From: Lanius collurio
Lineage: Eukaryota; Chordata; Aves; Passeriformes; Laniidae
Assembly: GCA_020086605.1 (NCBI GenBank)
Contig: JACBWW010000002.1
Coordinates: 30,122,475-30,186,474, forward strand
Reading direction: 5' to 3'
DNA: 64,000 nt
Below are positions 1 through 12,638 of the stretch, piece after piece. Position numbers and translations under genes: made by a program. Under the pieces are notes generated by a model. The model ran no database searches, had not been told where the DNA came from, and saw only the letters and a list, made by a program, of their open reading frames with translations. Each line of letters starts with the position of its first letter. The stretch's first letter is position 1.

Positions 1-1435
1 AATGGTCAAGAGCTGGGGTTTGAGATAGGATGCTGCACTGCAGATGGTGCAGAGATATAATGCAGGTGACACAAGGAGACAGTCCAAGTCATCACTGTAG
101 ATATATCCATGGAGATTCAACCTGTGCACAAATGATAGCAGGTAGCTAAAATTAATTAAAATTAAACATTCAAAAATGTTTGAGGAATTCTATGTAAGCA
201 CTACAAATCTAGCTGAAATCCTATACATAACATCTCTTCATAGGCTCTAAAACTTCCTCAGACATACTGCACAAGTTAAATGGGGATATGGTTCCTGTTA
301 AAGCAAAATATTAAGGAGACATCCTACAGAAAGAGCAGAAGACAAGGCTATTAGCAAGGGTTAAGTTTAAAAATCCCATTAAAAGTGCTACAAATGGTGC
401 AGGGTGAAAAGGAGGACAAAGGAACAGGGAAGCTGGAAATGCATTCTTGACTGACAACTCTTCCACCTCCAGGATGCCTTAGAGTCTTGGGTAAAGCTGT
501 GCTGACAAAAAGGGTGAGTGAAAGGGGTAGTATTGGGAGAGAGACACAAGCTCCAGTTGGAGTAGGGCAGGAATGGGCTGCCAAGGGATGGATGGTCTGC
601 AAAAATAGCTTTCCTATAAGATCTTGCTTATCCTAGCCATGACTGGGAAAGCTGGGACAAAAGTCAGCCAAGGTCAGCAATTTGGACTGAGGTGTGGATC
701 AGAGTTTGTGTTGGGAGAGGTGCAAATCTGTCTGGATTTTTGAGTGGAGCTGGAGGCAGGCTGCCAAATCAATGCTTAAGCTGCTGCAATAATTCATCTC
801 TTGAGACCTTTTGTACAATAATATGATGAAGGAATGTGTAATCTTTAGAGTATACTCACTTTATCCCTCCTCCTTAGCTCATAATGTCAGGAAAAGAGAC
901 ATGCAGTGAAAAAAATCACAGCAAAATCACCACAGATAGAAAGAAGTATTAAATACATTTTGAAAGCAGGTGTTTAAGCCTATGTACTCATTGCTATAGT
1001 AGACCAAGGACACAAGGTGATCCCAAATGAAAATGTATTTGTCTATGGGTAACATTAGTTTCCAGAGTCATGGGAGTTAATGATAACAACAATTTTTAGA
1101 GTATATTAAATGCCATCCTTCAAGACTTAATCCAACCTCTAACTATTTTGGGATCAGGATGAGATCTAATGGGGCTTGAGAACAAGGTTGAAAGGATTGA
1201 TTATCCTACATCTGCCTGCTGTGAGGTTCTTACATCTTCCTCTGAAGCATGTAGTGCTGGCCAGGGTCAGAGGCAGGCAGCTGGATAGGAAGGCACCCTG
1301 GATTAGCTTGTTTGTACTCCCCGTGCTCTGCCTTGGCTGCAAGCTATGCAAGGTTTTATGTCTGTAATCCACAGCTCTCCTTGAGGAACACAGAGGGCCT
1401 CTGAAATGCTAAACAACCCAGGGAAAGAAGCTTAC
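1..1435. other. Non-coding stretch, probably intron or flank
   Basis: I see no convincing exon, RNA gene or repeat here. A minus-strand donor-like site near 853-858 has only a weak acceptor behind it, so I did not call an exon. If the leftward gene is real, this is the intron downstream of the exon ending at 1436. Confidence 0.4.
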
Positions 1436-1540
1436 CTGAAGCCATGAGTAAACCCAGCAGTCAAACCTCTGGCACAGATTTTGGCTTCTTCCTCTTCTAA
1501 ATGGCTCAAGGTTTGGATGTCTTTGTTTTCAGCCCTGTAT
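1436..1540 (-). CDS. Candidate internal coding exon, product unknown
   Basis: On the minus strand a pyrimidine-rich acceptor (cctttatctttcag) is followed by 105 bases and then a consensus donor (TTCAG|GTAAGC). Only one of the three frames is open. It starts after one carried base and ends with two left over. It reads YRAENKDIQTLSHLEEEEAK and then ICARGLTAGFTHGF: an acidic, coiled-coil-like first half and a glycine/threonine-rich second half. I do not recognise the family. It would be the most downstream exon of the leftward gene in this window. The splice signals at both ends are the main support; the open frame alone would not be enough. Confidence 0.45.
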
Positions 1541-4129
1541 CTGAAAGATAAAGGAATTAGCAGGATTTCTTTAATCTTTGTGTTCTCCCAGATAAGTGTA
1601 TTACAGGAATTTTGTAGGTTATGGAAATATTTATTTTGAATTAAAATTAAAGCTGCACCACACTGTGTTTATTGTATCTTAGTTTAGGGCACAACTGAGC
1701 CATGCAGTCTCCTATATCTGACTGCTGAAACATCATTCTTTTTGTCCTGACTTGGACAAATGAAATAAGGATGCCCGTTTTCAGTAAAACCCAGTTTATA
1801 TTTTGTTGTGATGTGGCACACACAGAGCCCAAAATGTGTCCTTAAATAGGTATTTTATTTTCAAAATTTCATGTGGAAATTGATTTTGGCTTTCAAGCAG
1901 CAAAGAACTAGAGGTGTAACCTTGGGCATTATGGAGTCAGTATGCCCAGTTATTGACAGAGGAGACCAATAATTGTATTTCTGTGTAGATTTTTTTTAGT
2001 GAACATAAGAATATCTCAACTGGCTTTACCTTAGCTCTCTCTAGCCAGTTTCCTCTAATTTAACCAGGAGGTTGCTGCTGCTGTGAAAGCTAAAGAAGAA
2101 TAAAGAGAAAGTGATAGACAGTTAACAGGCAGACATGTTTCCTCACTATGAGCAGAGTTGTTGCTAGTATCCACAAAATTTCCTTCCCACCTCCAAAAGA
2201 AAGGTAGTTTTCAGAAAAGATCAAGCCCAGAACACACTCTGAATCTCACAGGCAATGATTTGTGAACCAAGTGAACAAATTTTCTGGGGTGCAGTGCTTC
2301 TGTACCTGAACAAAGGGATATAGGGGAAGGTGAGGGGCACAGTATGAACACTTCCCATCTCAGCACCTATGGGGACTCTCTGATTGCTCCTCATGGTGGT
2401 GTGAAGTCCTCCCTGAACAGAGCAGCCCACCAAGTAGCACCAAGTAGCATAGCCCAGCACCAGCTGAACCACTTTTTTACCTAACAACCCTAACAATCCT
2501 ATCATAACCTTCTGAAAATCTCTCACTCTTAGCCCTGGCCCAGTTAACACACAGGGAAATGCAATTTAATTAACCTTTTGTCACAAGGACTCCATTCAAG
2601 TACCCCATCCAGATAAGCACTAATGTTGGCTCAGTTGTATGCCTCAGTTTCTCATGAGTCTTTCCCCCTCCCCCCCTCCTTCTGCCTTTGGTAAGCTCTT
2701 CAGATTCAAGCACTAACCTCAGGCCAATTTTTTATTTCAAAGCTGGATTACTGCCTTAACTCCCTCTTCCCATTTTTCTACCACTTAGTTCAATGCTCTC
2801 TGACTGTGAGGATGTAACACAGCAACAAAGGACCAGGAAAAAGACAAGGGATTAAAGTATAAATGGATCTAAATACTTAATAGCTGGAAAGAAGAAAAGT
2901 GTGACCTACATTAATCAGAAACAAAGTGGTGACCATAGGCTTCAGCTGGCTATGTACCTAATAGTTTATTTATTTGTTTGGTTAGTCATTTATTTATTTC
3001 TTTTTAAGGCAGCAGGTATCAAAAAAACATGCTTGAAAGGGTTTCATTTAAGTGTGCCTTCAGGCATGATTTGGAAGTTTTCTACACTTTGGAAACAATC
3101 AAGGCATCATTAGAGGAAAAAAAAATCAGCTTTATGAGAACTATCCCACCAGACAAGAGGCAGTCAAGAGTTGCAGACTGAACCGACTGTGTGTAAATCA
3201 CACAGATTTAAATACACCATAAGGATCTTTGTTTGCAATTCTTGAAACTTTTCCATATGCCTTTAAAACTGCATCTTGAAGCTCCATGCCTTGGAGTCAC
3301 AAGATTATATAAGTCTGAGCTTCCATCACAAAATAACACTGAATGTCAACAAGGTTCCGATATCAATAAAAACCTTCCAATTTTCATCCATCTCTTTTTG
3401 ACTTACGATTTTAAAGGCAAAGTCATGGGGATGGTGTACCAGCTTGTCTTTTGAATCTCTGGAGTGAGCAGTGCAGTACACATGGGGCGGCTGTAAATGT
3501 GCAGCTCTCTCAAGGCTGTTGGCTGCATCCTTTAATCTCACTCACTGCACTGGGAGAAGGGACAGAAGATGTAAATGGCCAGTGCAAACACCTAGACTTG
3601 TGCCACCTCCTGCCTTGTGGGAAATCTAGGAGGAAGTCTTGTTGTGCTGAGACTTCTTGTCCTGCCTTTGGGGTCCCCCAGATTGAAGCAATGAGCAGCT
3701 GAGAATGATGCATGGATTGCTTCAACCTCTACCTTATTTGCTTCCCTCCTCTGAAGCACTGCAGCTTGACTCATCACTGTAGCTCATCTCAGTAGCCTCT
3801 TGAGCTCTGAGCTGGATTGGGTTTCCTTTAACAAATCAGCCTTCTAGCCCCCATTTTAACATTAATTGATTGGAGATGCTTTTAACTGTTCCTTCTGGGT
3901 GTATTAATTTTTTACAGATTGAATTTGGTTTGATGAGGCAGGAAACCTGAAACTATTCCTGGCATCTCCTGCATACTCAGAATAACCACTCTAATGCATT
4001 CAGAGCAGCACACAGCAACAGGGTGGTAACAGAGCAGGGCTGGGGACAGGGGGGCAGAAGAAGTCAGGTAGGGTGAGCCTAGGTAGTCACCTATCCATTT
4101 CCAAGAGACATCAGTAAGTGATTGCTTAC
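1541..4129. other. Non-coding stretch between candidate minus-strand exons
   Basis: Probable intron. At 2031-2081 (minus) a good acceptor and a good donor flank about 51 bases, but all three frames contain stops, so it is not a coding exon. Around 2960-3005 there is a short ATTT-rich simple repeat. Nothing else is supported. Confidence 0.35.
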
Positions 4130-4196
4130 CCATTTCATCTTTTGTATTAAACACTTTTTTTCCATCCATGCAGGCATTTTGTTCAGGCTGGGGCTG
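4130..4196 (-). CDS. Candidate small coding exon, product unknown
   Basis: A minus-strand acceptor (taatatctgttaatgtcag) and a donor (ATGG|GTAAGC) flank 67 bases. The open frame starts in phase 0 and ends with one base over, reading QPQPEQNACMDGKKVFNTKD and then EMG. The phase does not match the exon at 1436-1540, so another exon would have to lie between them. The family is not recognised. At 22 codons an open frame is expected often by chance, so the case rests on the splice sites. Confidence 0.3.
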
Positions 4197-6698
4197 CTGA
4201 CATTAACAGATATTAAATATACTCAGGAGAAATATGATCAAATGTTTGAAGTGTCTAGTAAATGTGCTGTTAGCTGCCCTCCCAGGGAGGCTTAGTGCAA
4301 GCTATTGTGTTTTGCTGAGCAAGAAAAAGGCTGGAATATTAGACAAGGAATCCAAAGGCAATTTTATCAGCAGTGTTATGCAGCCCTGGAACACATTGCT
4401 TTTCTATTGGAAGCTTTTCTATTACAGCCATCAAATTACTTGCTCTTCTTAAACATTGAAATGCCATTTTGCATTTTAAACCCTTGGAGCTGTATAAAGG
4501 ATTACTATGCTCCACAACAATACCTCCTTCTGACACTGTGGCGAGGCTCTGGACAGGGCCAGGCTTTGATGCCCTCTTAGACCAGACAAAGGTTTCATCC
4601 TTCCTGCTCACCCAGACAGGAGTGGGAGAAACACTTGGCCAAGCTCCTCTCTCACACAACCCTGCTTAGGTCAGCATGTTTAGCCCTTAGATGGGGCTGA
4701 CTGATTCCATTCCTAGCAAGGCACCCTGAATCACCAAATAAGCTTTGTCCATCTCAGAGACTGTTTGTTTCTACCCACAATAAGATTTGCTATCTTTTTA
4801 TTTACAGAGATGCAATACCAGCAAACCCCAACATTACAGCTCATCTACCTGCTCCTGGAGCAGAGAAAATAACAGATGAGAAGATAATTGCCAGAAGAGA
4901 AAGAGGGTTGGCCACACTAGAAGTTTTATATAAAAGAACATTAGGAAAATAGACTGGGAGAGGATCCTCCCTGAAAATATATCTCTGGCTATTTCTCCTC
5001 TGTTTCTCAGCTTTTGGTTTCATAAGAAGGAGCTTGAGGCTGCTCCTTCCTCTTGGTATGGCAGGGATACTGTGCCTGAGCCTGTGAGACCTCTGTCGGG
5101 TGGGCAAAGTAAACATTCCTTTGCAGACGTTTCCTTATCCTTAAAGCAGCATCTCTGTCCTGCAGGACTCTACCACAGGACTATAAAAAGGAAATCAAGT
5201 AAAAGTAAAGGGCCACTTTCTTTGGTATAAGGCCAGGTTTCCCTTACAGAAAAATGGTTGTTATATTTTACAGAAGAAATTCCATTCATTACTAAGTTAC
5301 ACAGGTTAGTGACATACATAGTGTTTTTGGGAAGCATCCTTGTTCCTTTAATATTTCCCAGTATATCCAAATAATATAAATATAGCCATGTCTGGACTAG
5401 ATACAGTCCTTCAAAATGCTTCTCTCCAGCCAAAAGTTCAATTCAGCCAAACTGAAGGAGCAGCTTTTAATATTGTATTAAAGAATTAGAATACCATTCT
5501 TCTGGTATACTTCCACACCTTACCTGAGGTAGCCAGTCCCAGGAGCAGCCTGAAGCCAAGGACATCCCTGAGACCCAGGACTACACATCCAAAGCACCCT
5601 TGCAGATTATTTGAATTCATCCTGAATTCAGTCCTTTTCACCTTTCCAACAGGCAGTGCTAGTGTCCTGTGAGGCAGGACTTGGACCATCTCATCTGTCC
5701 ATTTAATTATGTGATGTTGCTACAGGGCACACAAGACATGTGAGGTCAGCAGAGCAAAGCATCACGCTCTGGGGTCTCTGTGCTCAAGCCTTTAGCACCT
5801 GTACATGTTCCCTTTTTCTCCTCTCCCCATAACCCTGGGCTGAACAGCTGGATTAGCCCAGAAGTAGCCCAAGCCCTGGTGATTCAACAGGCAGAGCAGC
5901 TGGCTTCATTCAGGGCACTGAGATTCGTCATTAATTAATCATGATGGTCAATAGGGAACCGCAGAGGATTTAAACCCACTGTTCGTGCACCAGCAGGTAC
6001 TGGCTTTGGTGAACCAATGGTCTTATTGAGAAAAGCAAGCCCTGGGCCCTCCTGTTTTTTAGAGCAGCATGCTTATTTTAAATTCAAACCTGCTGTCTTT
6101 TTCTGCTCCTCTTTTTCTATTGCTAAAAATGGTTTTATGACAGATCTTGATGGATATGAATTGTCTGCCATATGTTGTTTCCTTTCCTGACTGTTATCTC
6201 CATATGTCAAATGTACTTGGATCTGATGATCTCCATACAAATGATAACAAAACAGACAAGGAGAGGCCAGACTACAGGGGAAACAGAATCTCTACCAGAG
6301 AACTGAAATACCAGCAGACAGCCTTTCTGCAGGAGACTGTACAGTTTACATGCTGTCACTCAAAAACAGTGACTCCTTCTAGGCGCTCTCACACATGAGT
6401 TTCTCAGTGCTAAGACAGGATGTGTTCAAGGGGAAATTCCCTGGGGATCCACCACCAAGCTTAGGATATACAGAGCAGCGAGAGACATATCAAATAAGGT
6501 TTGGTTTGCCTCCAGCATAACTAGTGCCAAGCTTTTATAATTTGGGGGTTTTTCCTGGTAAATTGGGTAAATTATCAGAAGGGCCCCAAGTGACTTAAAT
6601 TTACCAAATATTTGATCACTTAAGTCTCTTAGACACTTAAGAAAATTGGATCTCTTCTCTCTTACAGTCACTGACATTCTCTTTCATTTTCTTCTTAC
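4197..6698. other. Non-coding stretch with one strong isolated donor
   Basis: Probable intron. At 5521-5526 the minus strand has a near-perfect donor (CTCAG|GTAAGG), but the upstream 150 bases offer only several equivocal acceptors and two competing frames. I left it uncalled. No repeats recognised. Confidence 0.3.
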
Positions 6699-6795
6699 CA
6701 TATTGCCATTTTTTTGGTATCTTTGAGACTTCTCCCACTTTCCAAGAGATCCAACAGCAAGTCATATTTAGAAAACACAGGATCATAAATACCTC
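6699..6795 (-). CDS. Candidate internal coding exon, product unknown
   Basis: The minus strand has a long pyrimidine-rich acceptor (cttacactaccttttattag) and a donor TATG|GTAAGAAG around 97 bases. The favoured frame enters after one carried base and leaves with two over. It reads GGIYDPVFSKYDLLLDLLES and then GRSLKDTKKMAI: a mixed, leucine-rich globular-looking segment. A second frame is also open, which weakens the case. The following sequence carries no alternative donor in the same frame. The family is unknown. If real, it belongs to the leftward gene upstream of 4130. Confidence 0.4.
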
Positions 6796-8941
6796 CTAAT
6801 AAAAGGTAGTGTAAGGATGGAATCTTACCATTTTGTTCCTAATTATTTTTTCCCTAATGCTCCCAGTTTTGCTTTCCTAGAACAGACACAGGAATTGCTG
6901 CTCATCCTTCAGGCTGCATCCTTCCCCCCTGCAATGGGCATCTGTAAACAAGGGAGTACTTGGCCTGGCCTAAGTCTCCTTGTCATGTCTGTTGAAAAGA
7001 CGACAGGGTATTCCAGGGAGACTGGTTACACTGAGGAGAAGTGAAGTCCTGCTTCACAGTGCTTCCCTCTCCTCTCTGTGATGGGAGCTTTCTCTGAGGC
7101 AACACAGATCCAGAGTCACATTGTGCAGCCTCTGTGACTGTATTGCGTCACTGTAAAGGAATCATCTTTCCAATGGGAAGCCCTGCCTCCTTCCTTCTGT
7201 GCCCAGACTTTCCTCAAGAGAGCATGACACAGTGCCTTTCTTCCTGGATAAATCCACAAGGAATGAAATTGTTCTTTACAGGCTGAGGTAAATATGTGCA
7301 GTTCCTGAGAAAGAACCCATCAGCAAGGTAAAAGTTATAAACCATGGTATGATAGTTTTTGACTTCCTCAAGTTCTACATCCCTGAATCCTTCTTTTCTT
7401 TGTTTCTTCCCCTCACAGTTATTGCCCTGCTGAGCTGCTCAAGTAGGGAAGCACAGTGTCGGAATAGAGATCTTTGCAAGGTTAAAGAAGACACCTTTCA
7501 CTTTAAAAAATGACAGTCTCCATCTGGTTAGCATCCCTCTCATGTGTCTGTAACAGATACAGGCAGAATTGATTATCTTTACTTCAGGCCTACTAATTAA
7601 AGCACTGCTCTGATGTAATGGTATCACTAAAATTTCCACTTGGGTCATCTGTGTTTTTCTGTGGATCCTTTTTTTTTTTTTTTTTAAACAGAGGAGATTA
7701 TATTTAAAGGAGTACATTTTTTAAGGGAGACCAGATAGCAAAGAAATTAAAGGAGATAATGAGTCTAAACACCCGATACAAAGGAGTTTTATGACCTAGA
7801 GTAGTTCAGATTTGAAGCCACAGAAGTGCTCTTCTTTGAAGTGCAATATAGGTGAATAAATAAGAGATAGTGTATGTAATTCAATTTAAAATCAAGAAAA
7901 ATGACCCTGGATAATTTTTCTTAGTCATTCAACCTTCCAGGACTCTGGCCTTCTGGCTGTGCTTTGACAGCTGCTCTGAAAGCAACAATCAGTTTAGCAA
8001 AAGGCACTGGGATATGGGAAGGGCTGAGGACCACAAGGGGTCCCTTTGGGTGGACTGTGACCACTCCAGCATTAGGGCTGAAAGAAAGCAACAATTTTAG
8101 ACCCTCCTCCACTACAGCCTCATTTATCAGAAGCCTATCTGTCTGTAAAGATTTGCATAGTAAATAACTTCTAGTTTTGTCTCTGGTCATTAAGTACCAG
8201 TGTTACTGCCCTTGGGGATCACTTAATGTCTCTATCTATTTTAATTTCATATCATTTTGCACCGGTTCTTTAGAAATACAATTTCATGCATTGCTTTGTT
8301 TCAGTCAATACCATCTAGACAAAGTCACTACATACACAAGCTCCTTAAAGGTAATAATGCCCTGAGATGAAAAGAAAATATTTCACTGCTCCATATGCTT
8401 GAACAGGAAGGAATTGAAAGGACCACTACTAATGCCAGACAACCTCACCATTTAGTTTTATATTTCAAGAGTTTGATTATGTTTTGTTGTCAAACTCTTG
8501 CAGCTCAATTCAGTACAGTTATTACCAATATACACTGCACTACAAAGCTGCTGGTGCAATTGCTTCTGTTTAGATGGTGTCCTTTAATCAACATGAAATC
8601 TTGCACTACAGGCAGCATATGCGGAACTCATAGAAAGCCTTGCCAAATCAGAATCTTCACAGGCTCTAAAAAACCAGGCCTCTCTGTAACTGGAAAATAA
8701 TAGAAATCATAAAGCTTCCCTAATTAGTGCATTCTGTTTTGGTGCCATCTAAAGACTGAAGCACGTAAGTCTCCATGTTTAATTCTACAAGACAGAGAGG
8801 AATCTCTTGTAGTGCACAAGCAGAACCAGGAAACATGAGAGAGGAGGAAATGGAACAGCAAAACGACCATGGCACTAATGATTATGGCTAATAACAAGAT
8901 GTTGCAAGAGCTAAATTGTCTAGAGAGAGAGACAGACAGCA

Positions 8942-8974
<33 letters not shown>

Positions 8975-11900
8975 ATCTATGTGAGGGCATGGGACTAGAA
9001 TTAAAAGGGTGATCTCCTAAATCTCAGTGGAGTTGGGCAAGTTTTTTAATATAAATAGCTTCTTAAATGAAGTTTATCTTATAGTCTATTTAGTCATTGC
9101 AAAATGTCTGTTCACAGGTTTGAGATTTTCTTCTGAAATTAATTCACCATTTGAAATTGTATCTGAAATCCTGTTAATTAATTCAGGAATTGATCTACAA
9201 TCCATTCACAAGCTGTTTTTTGAAAAAATTCAGTACCTAAAGTTGTGCTGGTTTTGTATAGATTTCTCGATAGACAAATATGCTTCTCTGTCCCTAGCTG
9301 TTGTGCCTCATTAATTTCTAACACTGGTTTTCAAAGGCAGAATCTATTGCAAAATTTAAAATTCATTGTCTGAAAAAAAAAAAAAAAATCCCACCCCAGC
9401 TAAAATTCATGGTAAAATGTAAAGGATGAAATTTTTCCAAAATTTCAGTGGGCACATATGCTCCTGAGAACTCTGGCCTCCAGCTTGCCTCAGGAGAACA
9501 TCAGGACAATGACAACAACATCCCAAAACAACAGAGGGCTTGCAAACATCCCAGCAAGGGACTAGAGAAATCAACTTGTGAGAAAAGCAGTAGTTTGAGC
9601 CAACATCTCTTGACACGAGACACATTTCAGACAGGTGTTTTGCATAAATTGAAGAGGTATCCCAAGCAAGGACAATCCCAGCAAATTAATTTGAGATCAC
9701 AAATGTTGATTTCAAGTTGATTAAAGGAGTCCCTTAAATTTTTGATATTGCTATCATGTTAATGGTTGGAAGTATCCTGAGTTTAGATGGTACATTTGTT
9801 TGCACAAATGAAGGATGGTCAGATCCATCCCGCTAAAGCAGTAAATCTCTAAATCCCCCAATATTTGGGATAATGACAACAATGCAGGTACTACAGCATG
9901 TGACTGCAGCTGATGATGTTGTATTTTATTAAGTGACATCTAAGGAGGACAAAATAACTTCCTGCATGTATTTGAAGATCAGAGCTGGAAAAGGGCAGTG
10001 TAAATGGTACCTAAATATAACAACACATCTGTATGGTGCTAAGTCAGAGGATCCAACTGCAACACAGTGCAGACTCACTCATGCCATATATCTTAAATAC
10101 ATTACAGGCAAGTTCCCTAATTCAGCTGCTCAGATGGATATAAAATGTGAAGTATAATGAAAAAAGAAGGTTCTAACAGTGGAATCTACCAAGCCAAGGG
10201 AAAGAATTGCCAGAAAAGGAGTAGTACCCACAATTTTGAGATGCAGACATTCAGTTTGATAGCTGCTCTGCACAGAGGCAGCTAGAGGGATGGTGATTTG
10301 GTCTTTTCCATGTATAGCTATGGTTTTCTAGCAGCCAGTGTTAGAGAATAAAGGAAACCTCCGTTTTCCTGAGGATAAAATAATCTACTCTTTCAAATTC
10401 CCTTTCTATGGCAACATCAATGACTCCCAGAGAATGAGAGAGTGTGCTCTCCACTCCATTTTGTGCCCCATCTTCAGACAAATCTTCCCCTGCTCAGCAC
10501 CTCTTTCTAGTACTTATTGCTTCCTTGTCAATGGCAGAGCTACATCTGTCACTGTAGGTTATGGCATCAAGCTGGACTCCGAAATCCATGGAGGCAGGAC
10601 TGACAACAGGCAATAATTTAAATTAATTGAGATTTCCCTCCTCATTTGGAAACAACTCAGGGAAAACATAAACCTTGTCATGTTTGAAAGACGGCTTAAT
10701 ACTACACTCGTAACTGAGACATGACTGAGTCTTAATCCTACTGAGTGAAACTTGACCTATTTGTATTACTGGTTTATTATTATCTCTGATATTTCTCCCA
10801 CTCCAAATCCTATGTGCATCATTTACATGGGATTTTTAAATGGCAAAGCAAAATCCATTTGGAGAGACATTTTCCCGTTTTAATAGCATTTTCACACACA
10901 TCAGCTAAGTCAGTCACTGTTGCAAGCTCAGCCTCCCTTTTCTGCAGCGATGAAAATTAAATGCCAGCTGATCTCCTGGGAGGCTACAGACTGAGCCAAG
11001 CACAGCAAGATGCTGTGGTAGGTACTGATGCTCTCAGTGAATCCCACCACTACTTATTCATGTGTTTAGCAGTAATTCAACACCATGTTCTTACAGAAAT
11101 CACAGGATCCTAGTCCAGAAATTTTTCCTTAGGGAGTTTCTTTATACTCTGAGACCAGACTTCAAACCACCTCATAAAGTGTCAAGTTAGAACCTGCCTC
11201 CACAGTGGATCAGGTGAAGAAGTGGCCCTGAAGTTAGCACAGGAGCTTAGAGGTAAAGATGGGAGTTCTTTCCTGTCAGGAACCTAAGAAGCGGATGTCA
11301 AATTCAGACTTTGCTCTTGTTTGGACAAAGTCAATTTTAAAGCTTATGTTTTTCAAGAAGGAGCAGAATATAACTTCTTTTATTTCTCCTCCACCCAGAG
11401 CAGGTCTGTCCCTGTCTCTGCTGTAAGAAGCTGAATGGGGAACTATACACACCAGAGTTTCTAGTCATAAGTCATATTCAGCACTGCCTGGCTTAACCAC
11501 AGCTGGCTAGGGTTTACCCAAAAAAACCACTGGGAACTCTTAGCACCAGCCATGTCTTTTTACAGGTAAGGTGTCACATTCATTTCCTAAGGATAATAGC
11601 CCACAACACCAAACAATTCAGGAACCTGTGCCATAAAGACCTATGGATTGGATTGACAGACAGCATATACATGTTCTTCTGAGGACACCAGAGGAAAACA
11701 ACCTCACTTGCAGAAGCAGAAAATACTCTCACTTCAGGGGTTCTTCCACAACTACTACTTCCTCTCATCCCCCAAGGGTATCTGTCTTCTTATTAACCCG
11801 AGCCTCAGCCCCTACAGTTCTATTACAGAGAGCATTTGCTGTGAAAGTAATCCTTAAGGGAGGGTCACCCAGAATGTTTTACAGGACTATAAATCATTTC

Positions 11901-12563
11901 AGGGAAAAAAACAAAACAACAGAACCCAAATGTGCAGGATCACTGTGTAATAAAAGACTTTTCATTCTCTTTGAGGTATGAAATGGATCAGAGGTCACAA
12001 GTGTTTTAATTGTGACTGTATACAGAATCCTTTGTCATCCACTGTGGGCTGCAGTTATAGGTGATCACAGGACACCCAAAAATTGTTGAGGGTGCAAACT
12101 GGCACTGTTATAATTCCTATTTTGTCTCAGATTTTGAAAAATTAAATTTCATTTGCAGGTTGCGAGTGAACAAGGTCATGGCAAGTGGTATTTTTTACCT
12201 AGTAGCTTTCTAATTTTATGCCAGTTTTGTTGGGTGAGGATTTCGCTCAGTCTAAGTAATCCTATCTTCAGACAAGAGGCAAAAGAGCTAAGGAAATTTG
12301 CTACCATGTTTTAGCATTTGCTAGTAACATTATGTTATTGAGACTATTATAGAATCTGAACTAGTCTTGCTTTGCACCTTGCACAGCACATTCATGCTTG
12401 AACAAAGAACATACAAAATGCTACTCTTTGGATTTGGCAGCCTGTTATAGGCATTTGGCACAAGCATAAATTTCAGTGTAAAGTGCAAGGCAACAAAGAA
12501 TTCAATCTCACTCACTCCACAAAGAAAAGAAGAAGAAAAAAAAGAAGAGTATTTTGCACTTAC
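6796..12563. other. Long non-coding stretch with simple repeats
   Basis: Probable intron. It contains a T17 run (7669-7685), a (GT)13 tract (8949-8974) and an A16 run (9373-9388). A minus-strand 89-codon frame at 7921-8190 follows an acceptor-like site but has no donor or poly(A) signal (see rejected items). A plus-strand donor TACAG|GTAAGG lies at 11566 without a clear exon. Confidence 0.35.
8949..8974. repeat. (GT)n microsatellite
   Basis: An uninterrupted run of 13 GT units, with related TG-rich sequence just before it. Dinucleotide repeats of this kind are common in vertebrate introns and often vary in length. Confidence 0.95.
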
Positions 12564-12638
12564 CTAATGATAAAATTTGCCAGGTCTGAAGAGCCTTTTT
12601 TTTTTTTCTCTAACGTTCCTATCAGCCTTGCTTTAAAA
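12564..12638 (-). CDS. Candidate small coding exon, product unknown
   Basis: On the minus strand a good acceptor (cagctaccattctttcag) and a perfect donor (ATTAG|GTAAGTGC) enclose 75 bases. One frame is fully open, entering after two carried bases and leaving with two over. It reads FKARLIGTLEKKKKGSSDLA and then NFII, a basic lysine run followed by a hydrophobic end. The run of four lysines comes from an A12 stretch, so this frame is sensitive to any homopolymer length error in the assembly. Entry phase agrees with the exit phase of the candidate exon at 17953-18014. Confidence 0.4.

Noticed and set aside
2031..2081. Good minus-strand acceptor and donor around 51 bases
   Set aside because: All three frames contain stops, so it is not a coding exon. 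Left as background.
5521..5690. Strong minus-strand donor CTCAG|GTAAGG with 67-codon frame
   Set aside because: No clear acceptor, several competing short ones, and two open frames. Exon borders cannot be set.
7921..8190. 89-codon minus-strand frame following an acceptor-like site (atgcaaatctttacag)
   Set aside because: The peptide looks plausible, but it ends at TAA with no donor and no AATAAA nearby, so neither an internal nor a terminal exon is supported.
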